Numbered from the stretch's first letter, positions 1-7,074 are shown. The stretch is 12,195 nt of DNA from Anaerolineae bacterium (GCA_016929355.1 JAFGJA010000156.1:1-12195), one strand, 5' to 3'. A program made the numbers and translations. Notes: generated from the sequence alone by a model not told the origin.

Positions 1-1033
1 ACCGGTTCAGCCGCGCCAGGATCAAATCCTCGTTGGCGTAGTCAAACTGGTTCACATCAATATGTTCCGGCGGATTGGCTCGCTCCCAACTCACCGTATA
101 GACCAACCCTTCCACCCGCGAAACCACTTCACGGTAGCCGAGTTCCTGCCGGATGCGCGTCGAATCGATGACAAGATGCTGTTCCAAACCGGCCTGCGAC
201 TGCATATCTTCCGGCAGTTGATAATCCGGCGCGGTGACAACTTTGCCCCGCCACTTGGCGATCTGGCCGATTTCGTGAATCCACTGCGCCATCGTGAGCG
301 CGGGCATCTCACCCACATTATAGATCCGCCCGGCGGCGCGGTCATCGGTTGTGGCTAAGGCGATAGCGGCGGCGGTATTCTCGACATAATCGCGCGTCCA
401 CCGCCAGCGCGCCAGTTGTTCGCTCATGATGATCGCGGGCCGGTCATCATCCATCCGCTTGAGATGCACAAACAGCCGGTGCTGGTAATCACCCGGCCCA
501 TAGATCAGGGGCAGCCGCAGCACCGTACCGGGGATCACACCATTTTCCATCACCACCTGCTCAACTAGAATCTTATCATAATCATCCATCCAACGGCGCG
601 GATCATCGCTGGTGCGCGGCGTTTCACCCCGATAGGGAAACAGCCGCCCGCGCAGAGGCGCATCTTCAGTCAGGGGAATGTCGTCCGGTTCGCCCGGTTC
701 CAACCCATTCACCCGCCCATACGCGCGATAGACATCTTGATTGCTCACCGTGACCACCCGGCCCGCAATCTCTTTGAAGACATCAACCACCGCCTGGGCA
801 TCCGCCTGGGCCAAAGGGATCATGTCGAGCACCACATCGGGCTTGATGCGGCGGAAAGTATCACGATGATCGGCTAATTCATAGCGATCACCTAAAATAT
901 GTTTGACAGTAGTGGGTAACTCGATCTGAGCGGGCGAGCGGTGAAATAGCCACAACGTATGCCCCTGGTCGTGCAATCGTTGCACAACCGGGGGGCCAAC
1001 AAAGCGCGTTCCGCCTATAATTAAAATACGCAC
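1..1033 (-). CDS. Atypical SDR / NAD-dependent epimerase-dehydratase family protein (3' end beyond window)
   Basis: The reverse strand is open from a GTG at 1033 to the left edge, giving 344 codons with no stop, so the C-terminus lies outside. An AAAGGA Shine-Dalgarno sits 8 nt upstream. The protein starts MRILIIGGTRFVG, a Rossmann dinucleotide site in which the middle glycine of the usual GGTGFIG is Arg, as in CSP41-like atypical SDRs. VVTVSNQDVY (about 93-102) fits the strand carrying the catalytic Ser, and LRLPLIYGPGD (172-182) and RDYVENTAAAI (214-224) are typical epimerase segments. The canonical YxxxK is not intact: the only Tyr-Lys pair is YDK at 152-154. NAD(P) binding is likely. Substrate, probably a nucleotide sugar or other sugar derivative, is unknown. 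It is divergent from the solute-binding protein gene. Confidence 0.88.
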   Translation of the reverse strand, partial: MRILIIGGTRFVGPPVVQRLHDQGHTLWLFHRSPAQIELPTTVKHILGDRYELADHRDTFRRIKPDVVLDMIPLAQADAQAVVDVFKEIAGRVVTVSNQDVYRAYGRVNGLEPGEPDDIPLTEDAPLRGRLFPYRGETPRTSDDPRRWMDDYDKILVEQVVMENGVIPGTVLRLPLIYGPGDYQHRLFVHLKRMDDDRPAIIMSEQLARWRWTRDYVENTAAAIALATTDDRAAGRIYNVGEMPALTMAQWIHEIGQIAKWRGKVVTAPDYQLPEDMQSQAGLEQHLVIDSTRIRQELGYREVVSRVEGLVYTVSWERANPPEHIDVNQFDYANEDLILARLNR

Positions 1034-1112
1034 AGGTCCAATCCTTTCATTCAGACCGGAACAGGTCCGGCTTAGAGGGATCACATGGGCGTGTTGAACG
1101 TGTGAAGTTACT

Positions 1113-1142
1113 TTTACCCATCCATTTGGTACTGAGTATAAT
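1113..1142 (+). promoter_or_regulatory. Sigma70-type promoter of the solute-binding protein gene
   Basis: A perfect -10 TATAAT (1137-1142) lies 18 bp after TTTACC (1113-1118), a 4/6 match to TTGACA. Transcription would begin near 1149. That excludes the earlier in-frame GTG at 1102 and supports translation from 1195. Confidence 0.65.
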
Positions 1143-1194
1143 CAAGAGTGACGATCTTGGACAGGCAATCGTAACCGAGGGAGAGCGAAACATC

Positions 1195-2277
1195 GTGCCG
1201 AGACAACGAACCGTAAGCATACTCAAACAATTCGTGAGCGGGGCATTAACCATAGCCCTACTAACAGCGCTGATGATCAGCGCGCTGGGGAACGCCGCAC
1301 CAGCCGCCGCTCAGGGCGAGACACAAACTCTGCTCGTCTGGTATACGTTGGACAACGTGGGGCCGGTGATCGAACGGGTCAGCGCCAATTTTGAAGCGGC
1401 GTTTGGGGCAACCGTCGATGTGCAATATGTGCGCCCCCAACAACTCTTTGATTTGATGGCGAAAAACAGTGGCGGCGGCCCGGATGTGATCTTCGCCAGC
1501 AGCGATGATGTTGGCCCGCTCATTGATAACCGGCTGGTCTTTACCGGCATCGGGTCGCGTATCTTCTTGGCCGATGTGCTGGAACATCTGCCCAAACTCA
1601 TCATCGAAATGTGCGCGGATGAGGCTGCCGCCAGCTGCTTGTGGCCGCGTGTCGCGCCCGGCTTGATCACCGCCCAACCGACGGATCAACTCACCAGCCG
1701 CGCCGAAAATTGGCTGTGCAGTTCCGCCGATTGGATGTGCGCCGATAACACCACCTCCGGCGAACCGCTCAGTTGGTGGTTCAACATCTACCTGATCGAT
1801 GAGGCGTGGCTGGCCGAAAATGGCTACTATCTTCCGGCAGATGTCACCGGACTCGATGAGTTACGCAGCGATGCGGGCCTGGATTATGAGTGGGCGGAGG
1901 CAGGCGCTTTGCCCCTGGCGGATACGGCGGATAGTGCCACCGTGTATATTTTCCCCTCGGCGCTGCTGGTGCAGGACCCGCAAGGGTTAATGCGCAGTCT
2001 GGACAGTTTCAACCAGCAGGGCTATTTGCCTGTGCTCGAAATCGGGATCGACAGCTTGTTTGTCAGCGTGAACAGCGCCAACACCGGCCTGGCCCAAGAC
2101 TATATCGACTTTGTAGCAGGCGATCCGCTCACCAAAGTGGACCTGATGACTGAGGCGGACTTGCTGCCCGCGTTGGATGCGGTAGCGATGCAAACCTTAG
2201 GCGAAGACTCAACCGGCACGCTGGCGATGCTGCGCGCGGCGACGATGCTCACGGCGTATACGGAGTTGGTGTATTGA
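1195..2277 (+). CDS. Secreted ABC-type extracellular solute-binding protein (sugar-type), no transporter partner in window
   Basis: Translation probably starts at GTG 1195, giving 360 aa with an AGGGAG 11 nt upstream. An in-frame GTG at 1102 lies before the promoter -10 and is unlikely. The first 40 residues are a type I signal peptide: basic PRQR, a hydrophobic stretch at about 11-31, then an AAA cleavage site near residue 39. There is no lipobox cysteine. The mature protein opens LLVWYTLDNVGPVIERVSA, contains GGGPDVIFASSDD and ends with SLFVSVNSANTGLAQDYIDF, the usual layout of maltose-binding-type solute-binding proteins (SBP_bac_1/8). Four cysteines in two close pairs (EMCADEAAASC, WLCSSADWMC) could form disulfides. 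At 360 aa it is short for the group. No permease or ATPase gene is adjacent, so the ligand cannot be read; a sugar is the likely class. Confidence 0.82.
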   Translation: MPRQRTVSILKQFVSGALTIALLTALMISALGNAAPAAAQGETQTLLVWYTLDNVGPVIERVSANFEAAFGATVDVQYVRPQQLFDLMAKNSGGGPDVIFASSDDVGPLIDNRLVFTGIGSRIFLADVLEHLPKLIIEMCADEAAASCLWPRVAPGLITAQPTDQLTSRAENWLCSSADWMCADNTTSGEPLSWWFNIYLIDEAWLAENGYYLPADVTGLDELRSDAGLDYEWAEAGALPLADTADSATVYIFPSALLVQDPQGLMRSLDSFNQQGYLPVLEIGIDSLFVSVNSANTGLAQDYIDFVAGDPLTKVDLMTEADLLPALDAVAMQTLGEDSTGTLAMLRAATMLTAYTELVY

Positions 2278-2320
2278 CACCACACTCCACCATACCTGTC
2301 AAATTAAGCGATTTTGCACG

Positions 2321-2371
2321 CATCTCCCCCTCTCCATTTTGAATGAAGAGGGGGCCGGGGGATAGGGGTCA
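2321..2371 (-). repeat. Interspersed palindromic repeat, copy A
   Basis: CCCCCTCT (2326-2333) and AGAGGGGG (2347-2354) form an 8-bp stem with a 13-nt loop, flanked by CCGGGGGATAGGGGTC. Read on the minus strand it gives CCCCCGGCCCCCTCT, then GGAGAGGGGGAG, the same order as copy C1 at 11639. It lies 44 nt after the solute-binding protein stop. No T-run follows, so it is a poor intrinsic terminator, though the transcript could still fold here. Confidence 0.7.
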
Positions 2372-2389
2372 AAAAGTGCATAACACGCC

Positions 2390-2428
2390 CTAGAAAACGA
2401 ACAGCCGGGGGAGACACGGCCCCGGCTG
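2390..2428 (-). terminator. Rho-independent terminator of the response regulator gene
   Basis: CAGCCGGGG (2402-2410) pairs perfectly with CCCCGGCTG (2420-2428), a GC-rich 9-bp stem with a 9-nt loop. Read on the minus strand the stem is followed by TTCGTTTTCT. It begins 36 nt past the response regulator stop. On the plus strand no T-run follows, so it is directional for the minus-strand gene. Confidence 0.75.
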
Positions 2429-2463
2429 CTCTGGAGGAGAGAGAAGAGAGACAAAATGTTGTA

Positions 2464-2832
2464 TCAGGATGCCAGCAACTCAACCGCTTGATAAAGGTCG
2501 GCCAGGTTGATTGGCTTTGACATAAACATCACCTCGTAATCTTGCAACAACTTGCGAAAATCGTCGTCACAACTGATAACGATAATCGGTATATCAGGAT
2601 AAGGACTGTTACCGCGCAAATATTCGACAACGGCGGACCCAGGCAGCCCCGGCATGTGCATATCGAGCACGGCAATATCCGGTGACGTTGTGCCTTCGTC
2701 AATCATCCCGATAGCGGTTTCGGCGGCGTTGGCCGTATCAACCTGATACCCGCGAAATGTTAGCGCCCGTGTGTACAGATGCAACAAATCGGGATCATCT
2801 TCGAGTACCAAAATCCGCGCCATAGTGTCCAT
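2464..2832 (-). CDS. Single-domain response regulator (CheY-like receiver)
   Basis: This is a 122-aa stand-alone receiver domain with no output domain. The phosphorylation site is complete: acidic pair E11-D12-D13 (LVLEDD), phospho-acceptor D57 (VLDMHMPG), switch Ser87 (VISCDD) and Lys106 (MSKPI). The chosen ATG at 2832 follows AGGAG by 5 nt and lies 17 nt past the predicted transcription start. A longer in-frame version from 2871 would begin upstream of the promoter -10 and is rejected. No histidine kinase is adjacent, so phosphorylation must come from elsewhere. Its own promoter and a strong terminator make it a monocistronic unit. It would act in the cytoplasm as a diffusible or phosphorelay receiver; the target is unknown. 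Confidence 0.93.
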   Translation of the reverse strand: MDTMARILVLEDDPDLLHLYTRALTFRGYQVDTANAAETAIGMIDEGTTSPDIAVLDMHMPGLPGSAVVEYLRGNSPYPDIPIIVISCDDDFRKLLQDYEVMFMSKPINLADLYQAVELLAS

Positions 2833-2855
2833 GCTTACTCCTGAATGATAGGTCC

Positions 2856-2885
2856 ATTTTACCTCAATCAAACCTTAACTGTAAA
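2856..2885 (-). promoter_or_regulatory. Sigma70-type promoter of the response regulator
   Basis: On the minus strand TTTACA (2885-2880, 5/6 match) is followed after 18 bp by TAAAAT (2861-2856, 5/6 match). Transcription would begin near 2849, leaving a leader of about 17 nt that holds the AGGAG site. Confidence 0.65.
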
Positions 2886-2926
2886 GAGGACGGCACGCAA
2901 ATTAGCACTTCTTTATATTTGAGATT

Positions 2927-3745
2927 CTAACCCCGCGCGGTAACAAGCGGTTGGTGATAGCCGGTATCCTGGGGCATGTGCCAGCGCAGATCGGTAAAGC
3001 CCGCCTGAGTCAGCGCCGCATTCAAATCGGCTCGTTGCAAGGCGCGATACGTCCCGCGATAGGTGGAGGTGCGCCACGCATCAGGGGTAGCAAGCGCGGC
3101 GTCTGAGGATTGATCCTGCTGCTGCAAAATAAACATGGTCAGCGTATAGCGATCCGCCGCCCAATCCCAGACTTGAAACACAATGCGCCGTTTAGCTGCG
3201 TCAGTGGTAGATGACTCAGGAGCCGGATCATCAATCACCTGGGGCAGCGTGGCGCGCGGTTTGTTGAGCAGCAAGTGATCATAATCGCGGATACTGATCA
3301 GCAGCAAACCAGCCGGACGAAGTTTGGCACGCATATTTTCCATTGCCAGCGCGAGATCGGCATCTGTAAGCAGGTGAGGCACGGCATTATCACAGGCGAT
3401 GACCAGATCAAAATCGCCCGCAACCTGATTTTTGAGGTTGCGCATATCAGCGATCCCGGTAGTCAGCGTGACTCCCAAGGCGGCGGCTTCCTGCGCCGCA
3501 CGCTCAACGGCGGCGGGACTGATGTCGGTGGCATGAACCGTATACCCGCGTGCGGCCAGACCAATCGCCTGCGTCCCGATGCCTGCCGCACAATCCAGCA
3601 CCGCCACCGGTGGCGCGATCCCATACGCGCGCAGCAGGCGATCCAGCGCGATCCCCTGGCGCATAATCGATTGGGTCCAATCCTGAAAAATCAGGTGATA
3701 ATCCTGGGCAAGCTGTTGGTAAAAATTAAGGTTATGATCAGCCAT
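2927..3745 (-). CDS. Class I SAM-dependent methyltransferase
   Basis: The 272-aa protein has a clear Rossmann methyltransferase core. Motif I is VLDCAAGIGTQ (49-59), motif II is VHATDIS (70-76) with Asp74 expected to bind the SAM ribose, IADMRNL (98-104) is the adenine-contacting segment, and DLVIACDNAVPHLL (113-126) is motif IV. The N-terminal NFYQQLAQDYHLIFQDW and the C-terminal beta-rich half resemble small-molecule N-methyltransferases of the glycine/sarcosine type, but the substrate cannot be assigned. The ATG at 3745 has GAGGG a few nt upstream. It starts 26 nt after the stop of the acetyltransferase gene on the same strand, so the two are probably cotranscribed. No terminator is seen downstream, where the response regulator promoter follows. 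Confidence 0.88.
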   Translation of the reverse strand: MADHNLNFYQQLAQDYHLIFQDWTQSIMRQGIALDRLLRAYGIAPPVAVLDCAAGIGTQAIGLAARGYTVHATDISPAAVERAAQEAAALGVTLTTGIADMRNLKNQVAGDFDLVIACDNAVPHLLTDADLALAMENMRAKLRPAGLLLISIRDYDHLLLNKPRATLPQVIDDPAPESSTTDAAKRRIVFQVWDWAADRYTLTMFILQQQDQSSDAALATPDAWRTSTYRGTYRALQRADLNAALTQAGFTDLRWHMPQDTGYHQPLVTARG

Positions 3746-3771
3746 AATCCCTCAATGCAGGCTAATGGAGC

Positions 3772-4605
3772 TTAATGTAAACTATGCGGCGGTCCCAAAT
3801 AAACAACCGTCCCGATCTCACGATAGCCAAGCCGCTCGTAAAGGCCATAACCGCTCGGTGACGCCAGCAGCATCGACGTAGTGATCCCCTGCGCGCGCAG
3901 ATCGGCCAACACGCCGGACATCAACAAACGTGCGTACCCCTTGCGCTGAAACCGGGGCCGCGTCCCCACATTCCAGATGCTTGCCATCTGCGCCGCTTGC
4001 GGATGCAGCGTGACCGTTGCCGCGCTGACCGGGTGCAGCCCCTGATAGAGTAAATAATGCCGGACGGTTGGATCGTTAAGATGGTCGATGCGCGCCACCC
4101 GGCGATTCACACTGGGGCCAGTCGAGAAGGCTTCGGACAACACGCAGGTCAGATCGTGCAGATGGTGCTTGCTCATCGCCTGGATCATCCGCACAGGGGG
4201 TGGAGAGGCGGATGGATGCGACAGCCGGGGCGCATCCGCCCATGCCGTGTTATCCAAAACCATCAAGGCCGAATCCCAACGCAGCGTAAACGCCTGCTCA
4301 TACAGCCGGTCAATGATCGCATCCATATACGGCCTGACGCAAATCACACTCCAGGCGGCTTCGAACGCGGCAAAAAAAGCCGCCGCCTCATAGATGGCCT
4401 GCGGATTAAAGGTATGCAAGTGGTGCGGCCAGATGTGATTTGCCCCGCTCAAATAGACATTGCCACTGTAACTGAGCGTATACCCATCATCGCGGCGGGT
4501 GACAGCGCCCGGCCAGTTACGAAACATGCGCGTATAAAAATCATCAATACAGGCCATCGCCGCTTCGGTCAAGGTCAGGGTAGGATTGGGGATGTGTTCA
4601 GTCAA
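3772..4605 (-). CDS. GNAT-family N-acetyltransferase with an N-terminal extension domain
   Basis: This 277-aa protein ends in a GNAT fold. The acetyl-CoA pyrophosphate loop is QRKGYA (220-225, the Q/RxxGxG/A motif), preceded by strand ASIWNVGTRPRF and followed by helix LLMSGVLADL and the closing YERLGYREIG (256-265). Residues 1 to about 135 are not obviously GNAT and may be a degenerate second domain, as in tandem GNAT proteins. The most upstream plausible start is TTG 4605, which has only a weak GAAAGA before it. ATG at codon 17 is an alternative but has no better site. The acceptor substrate is unknown. It leads a probable two-gene operon with the methyltransferase 26 nt downstream. Confidence 0.84.
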   Translation of the reverse strand: MTEHIPNPTLTLTEAAMACIDDFYTRMFRNWPGAVTRRDDGYTLSYSGNVYLSGANHIWPHHLHTFNPQAIYEAAAFFAAFEAAWSVICVRPYMDAIIDRLYEQAFTLRWDSALMVLDNTAWADAPRLSHPSASPPPVRMIQAMSKHHLHDLTCVLSEAFSTGPSVNRRVARIDHLNDPTVRHYLLYQGLHPVSAATVTLHPQAAQMASIWNVGTRPRFQRKGYARLLMSGVLADLRAQGITTSMLLASPSGYGLYERLGYREIGTVVYLGPPHSLH

Positions 4606-4705
4606 ACGATTGATTCTTTCGGATACAGAACGGCTATAACCCTTTCAGGGACAATGCAAGTGTAGATCATATTGATGGCGCTGCAAAGGGAATAATTCTA
4701 TGCAA

Positions 4706-5128
4706 CTATGAATCACCCCCAGCATCATCGCTGTTTTCCATCTCGGCATAAATCGCATTCAGCGCTTGCTCTAGCGAATCGGCAACAATCATCGTAAAGG
4801 GAAATGGAGGCAACTGCTCAAGTAGCGAATGCAATGTTTTTACATAGTCATCCGCCAACCCGGTATAGAAATTTTTCACCACGCGCGGATCAGAAGCCGA
4901 TCCCGGCAATTCTGTGGCGCTGGCTTTGAGTGATTGCACCGAATCCGACACACTCAGGTTAGCCGCCGCAAAATCGATGATGCGATAATAATCCCCCTTG
5001 ATCTCGGCCGCGAGTTCGGCAAATTGCCGATAGAGAGCGGCATTGTGGTTGAGGGTAAATTGATCGGTTAAACGAGCGACAATGATCGGTTGACCGGGAA
5101 TCCGGTTCACCAAATAGGCCAGAGACAT
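4706..5128 (-). CDS. Small conserved-looking protein of unknown function (possibly STAS/SpoIIAA-like)
   Basis: The product is a 140-aa soluble protein with no signal peptide or membrane segment. The start at 5128 has GGAG 5 nt upstream and a good promoter. The pattern is alternating beta and alpha: IIVARLTDQFTL, helix at about 30-43, strand YYRIIDFAAANLS, helix, then LPGSASDPRVVKNF (about 74-87), a helix, and TMIVADSLEQALNAIY. This order, with a DSLEQAL-type helix at the end, is reminiscent of SpoIIAA/STAS-like single-domain proteins. From memory, similar LPGSxxDPR proteins occur in Chloroflexota genomes; neither point could be verified here. The last residues (ENSDDAGGDS) are an acidic disordered tail. 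The gene is monocistronic by appearance. Confidence 0.72.
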   Translation of the reverse strand: MSLAYLVNRIPGQPIIVARLTDQFTLNHNAALYRQFAELAAEIKGDYYRIIDFAAANLSVSDSVQSLKASATELPGSASDPRVVKNFYTGLADDYVKTLHSLLEQLPPFPFTMIVADSLEQALNAIYAEMENSDDAGGDS

Positions 5129-5169
5129 GAAATCTCCAATGAAAACAATAACGAATTAACTCTTTGTTT

Positions 5170-5198
5170 ATTGTACATTTATTCGCCTTGTTTGTAAA
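5170..5198 (-). promoter_or_regulatory. Sigma70-type promoter of the 4706-5128 gene
   Basis: On the minus strand TTTACA (5198-5193) and TACAAT (5175-5170) are separated by 17 bp, each a 5/6 match. Transcription would start near 5163, giving a 35-nt AT-rich leader that ends with GGAG before the ATG at 5128. Confidence 0.7.
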
Positions 5199-5214
5199 AG
5201 TCACCCGGCGCTAA

Positions 5215-5335
5215 GGGGGCATTTCAGGAAAGTTTATGTAGGGGCGCACCAATGTGTGCTCCCGGTCCTGCCCGATCAGGCCGGGCGGATACACTGATCC
5301 GCCCCTACAATTGTGAACAAAATTGAAATGCCCCC
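5215..5335. repeat. Nested inverted-repeat element (MITE-like), about 121 bp
   Basis: The outer arms are perfect: GGGGGCATTTCA (5215-5226) and TGAAATGCCCCC (5324-5335). Inside them is a second perfect pair, TGTAGGGGCG (5237-5246) and CGCCCCTACA (5300-5309). Within that pair are two smaller hairpins: GGGGCGCAC with GTGTGCTCCC on the left (with wobble pairs), and GGGCGGAT (5283-5290) with ATCCGCCC (5297-5304). CTAA occurs on both sides (5211-5214 and 5340-5343) and may be a target-site duplication. It encodes nothing and sits between the unknown gene's promoter and the MFS remnant. Confidence 0.75.
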
Positions 5336-5356
5336 AGCACTAATTTCGCCGCTTTG

Positions 5357-5614
5357 CTATTTCGCCGCCGTAGGTAACGATTCGCCAGCCGGCGCACACG
5401 CTTTAGTTGGCGTAGCGCGCGGATCGGGCAGCCGGTGACTGACAATGAATGCCATCAGCAGCAGCAAAAGCGCCGCAACCATAAACACACTATGTAACCC
5501 AAATAGAGCAACCAGCAGCGCGCCAATAAGCGGCGAGATAGTGCGCGCCGCCGCCAGCGCCATCACCGTCAAAACCCGCCGGTATCCAACGCGATCCCCC
5601 ATGAGAGGCGCACG
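5357..5614 (-). pseudogene. Truncated MFS transporter remnant
   Basis: An open stretch of about 81 codons starts APL-MGDRVGYRRVL, which matches the cytoplasmic loop motif A of major facilitator transporters (GxxxDRxGxRxxL). It then runs into two hydrophobic segments, about TISPLIGALLVALFGLHSVF and VAALLLLLMAFIVSH, that look like the last two helices. A full transporter has about 400 residues and 12 helices, so most of the protein is missing and the loop is joined to the terminal helices, suggesting internal deletion. A TGA lies four codons before the ATG at 5602, and no ribosome-binding site is present. Flanking repeats on both sides (5215-5335 and 5664-5703) fit decay by rearrangement. It is unlikely to make a working transporter. 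Confidence 0.72.
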
Positions 5615-5629
5615 TCACGTAATCGCCGG

Positions 5630-5659
5630 TTGACGGGGGATGGAGAGAACGGCTATGAT
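5630..5659 (+). promoter_or_regulatory. Sigma70-type promoter of the lipoprotein-flippase operon
   Basis: TTGACG (5630-5635) and TATGAT (5654-5659) are each 5/6 matches, 18 bp apart. Transcription would begin near 5666, so the 5' leader of the lipoprotein mRNA is almost entirely repeat copy B. Confidence 0.68.
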
Positions 5660-5663
5660 AGCT

Positions 5664-5703
5664 ACCTCATCCCCTAACCGCCTCTCCAAAGCTGGCGAGG
5701 GGG
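5664..5703 (+). repeat. Interspersed palindromic repeat, copy B
   Basis: ACCTCATCCCCTAACCGCCT followed by CTCCAAAGCTGGCGAGGGGG matches the layout of copy C1 (ACCTCACCCC, CCTCTCC, then GAGGGGG). The stem is degraded to about four or five pairs (CCTC with GAGG). Its 3' end supplies the purine-rich GAGGGGG that serves as a plausible ribosome-binding site for the gene at 5713. Confidence 0.6.
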
Positions 5704-5712
5704 AATCAGGTT

Positions 5713-7074
5713 ATGGAGAAGATGGACATTTTGCGGAACAAGTTTGATAAAACGTATCAATCAAACCATGCGAACCTCGCCACGGTGCTGGTTATCACCT
5801 GGATCGCGCTGCTCCTGATCGCACTGCTGGCCGCGTGCGGATCAAACGACGACGACGCGCCCATGACAGACCGGTTCATCTTCGGACGCCCGCCCACCCT
5901 GATCGCCGAGGCAGACGCGCCGCCCTGTGATTTTGCGGCATGGTCGCCGTACTACAATCTGCGGGCGCTCTGTGCGGAAATGGTCTATGACAACGTGACG
6001 CCGCCCGAAGCAGTGCCCGCGCTGACGAGCATCACGTTTGCCGAGGATGGATCGCTGTACATGGCGCGCACGGCGTTCGGTGAAATCTGGGCGCTGCGGG
6101 ATAGAGATGGCGACCTGTTCTTTGACGATCTGGCGCGCGTAGCCGGTGGACTCACCCAACCAACGGGGATCGCGGCGCATGACGGGGCGTTGTACGTGGT
6201 GTCGCTGGATGGGATCACGCGGCTGGACGATCCCGACGGGGACGGTATTTTTGACGCGCAGACACCACTTGTAACCGATCTGCCGGGCGCGGCTGACGGA
6301 AATTTCCGCGCATGGCCGGGCAGCATCGCCATCGGCCTCGATGGGCGGCTGTATGTGAGTGTCCGCGCGGCGACCTCGCCCTCGCTGCGCTCGACCTCAC
6401 CCGCCGCTACCGGGTTAATCGCCCGTTACGCGCTCGATGGCTCCGATAAGCAAATCGTCGCTACCGGCTTCAACGATCCGGCAGATTTCGCGTGGCATCC
6501 TGATACCGGCGATCTGTGGGTTGTGGATAGCGCCGCCACGAATTCCAGCGAAAACGAGGGGACACCACCGCCAGATGAACTGAATCGCATTGCCGCCGCA
6601 ACAACGCCTGGCAGTGATTACGCGGCAGCTACCCCGGCTTTCACGTTCATTGACGCCCAAAATCGCCCGGCAGGTGTAGCATTTTATACCTCTGACGCGA
6701 TCCCCTTCTGGAGCGGCGATCTGCTGGTCGCGCAGCGCGGATCGTGGAATGTGCCTGAGCCAGCCGGTTACGCGGTGATGGTCGTGCCGTTTGATGAGGA
6801 CGCCAATCCCGTTTACCCGATGGATCGCGTTGCCCCGCGCGACACCTATGCTCGCTCGTATGACGCGGTATCCAATCTCTCGCTGTTGGGCCAGGGCTTT
6901 TACCCGTATCACCCGGTAGATGTAGCAGTCAGCGCGGAAGGGTGGATTTATGTCGCGCTGGAAGAAGGGCGTATTCTACGTTTCCGCCCGCGCCCGCAAG
7001 ACAATGTTGGGATCGATTTCCGGCAAACGTCTACCGCCGTGATGGGCCTGACCGCTACCGCCGAGGCACAATAG
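5713..7074 (+). CDS. Lipoprotein with PQQ-dependent sugar dehydrogenase-like beta-propeller
   Basis: The 453-aa protein has an N-terminal membrane segment (about 21-40) ending in a lipobox, LAAC, with lipidation at Cys42, so it should be anchored outside the cytoplasmic membrane. The rest is a repeated beta-propeller of the glucose/sorbosone dehydrogenase type: SITFAEDGSLYMARTAFGEI (106-125), PTGIAAHDGALYVVS (150-164), GSIAIGLDGRLYVSV (203-217) and DVAVSAEGWIYVALEEGRI (403-421). Two Asp-rich loops, DRDGD (130-134) and DDPDGDG (172-178), look like calcium sites. In NRPAGVAFY and QRGSWN, Arg replaces the His usual in the HxAPLGxxF and HGSWN motifs, so PQQ binding or activity may be altered. GAGGGGG lies 9-10 nt before the ATG. 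The stop overlaps the next gene's ribosome-binding site. Confidence 0.85.
   Translation: MEKMDILRNKFDKTYQSNHANLATVLVITWIALLLIALLAACGSNDDDAPMTDRFIFGRPPTLIAEADAPPCDFAAWSPYYNLRALCAEMVYDNVTPPEAVPALTSITFAEDGSLYMARTAFGEIWALRDRDGDLFFDDLARVAGGLTQPTGIAAHDGALYVVSLDGITRLDDPDGDGIFDAQTPLVTDLPGAADGNFRAWPGSIAIGLDGRLYVSVRAATSPSLRSTSPAATGLIARYALDGSDKQIVATGFNDPADFAWHPDTGDLWVVDSAATNSSENEGTPPPDELNRIAAATTPGSDYAAATPAFTFIDAQNRPAGVAFYTSDAIPFWSGDLLVAQRGSWNVPEPAGYAVMVVPFDEDANPVYPMDRVAPRDTYARSYDAVSNLSLLGQGFYPYHPVDVAVSAEGWIYVALEEGRILRFRPRPQDNVGIDFRQTSTAVMGLTATAEAQ

Noticed and set aside
62..358. 98-codon plus-strand frame at the left edge
   Set aside because: It is a shadow of the partial epimerase gene on the minus strand, which is open for over 1 kb.
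1056..1070. CCGGA/TCCGG dyad in the epimerase leader
   Set aside because: A 5-bp stem is expected by chance in GC-rich intergenic DNA.
2326..2354. Intrinsic terminator for the solute-binding protein gene
   Set aside because: The hairpin is real but is followed by CCGGGGGATAGG, not a T-run, and it belongs to the repeat family.
2433..2486. Tiny plus-strand ORF after a 19-nt purine tract (GGAGGAG, ATG 2457)
   Set aside because: It is only ten codons, antisense to the end of the response regulator, and the purine tract has no supporting promoter.
3275..3775. 166-codon open frame on the plus strand
   Set aside because: It is antisense to the methyltransferase, whose motifs I-IV are intact; the product looks random.
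4057..4665. 202-codon open frame on the plus strand
   Set aside because: It is antisense to the GNAT gene, with no ribosome-binding site or recognisable motif; the GNAT motif A is on the other strand.
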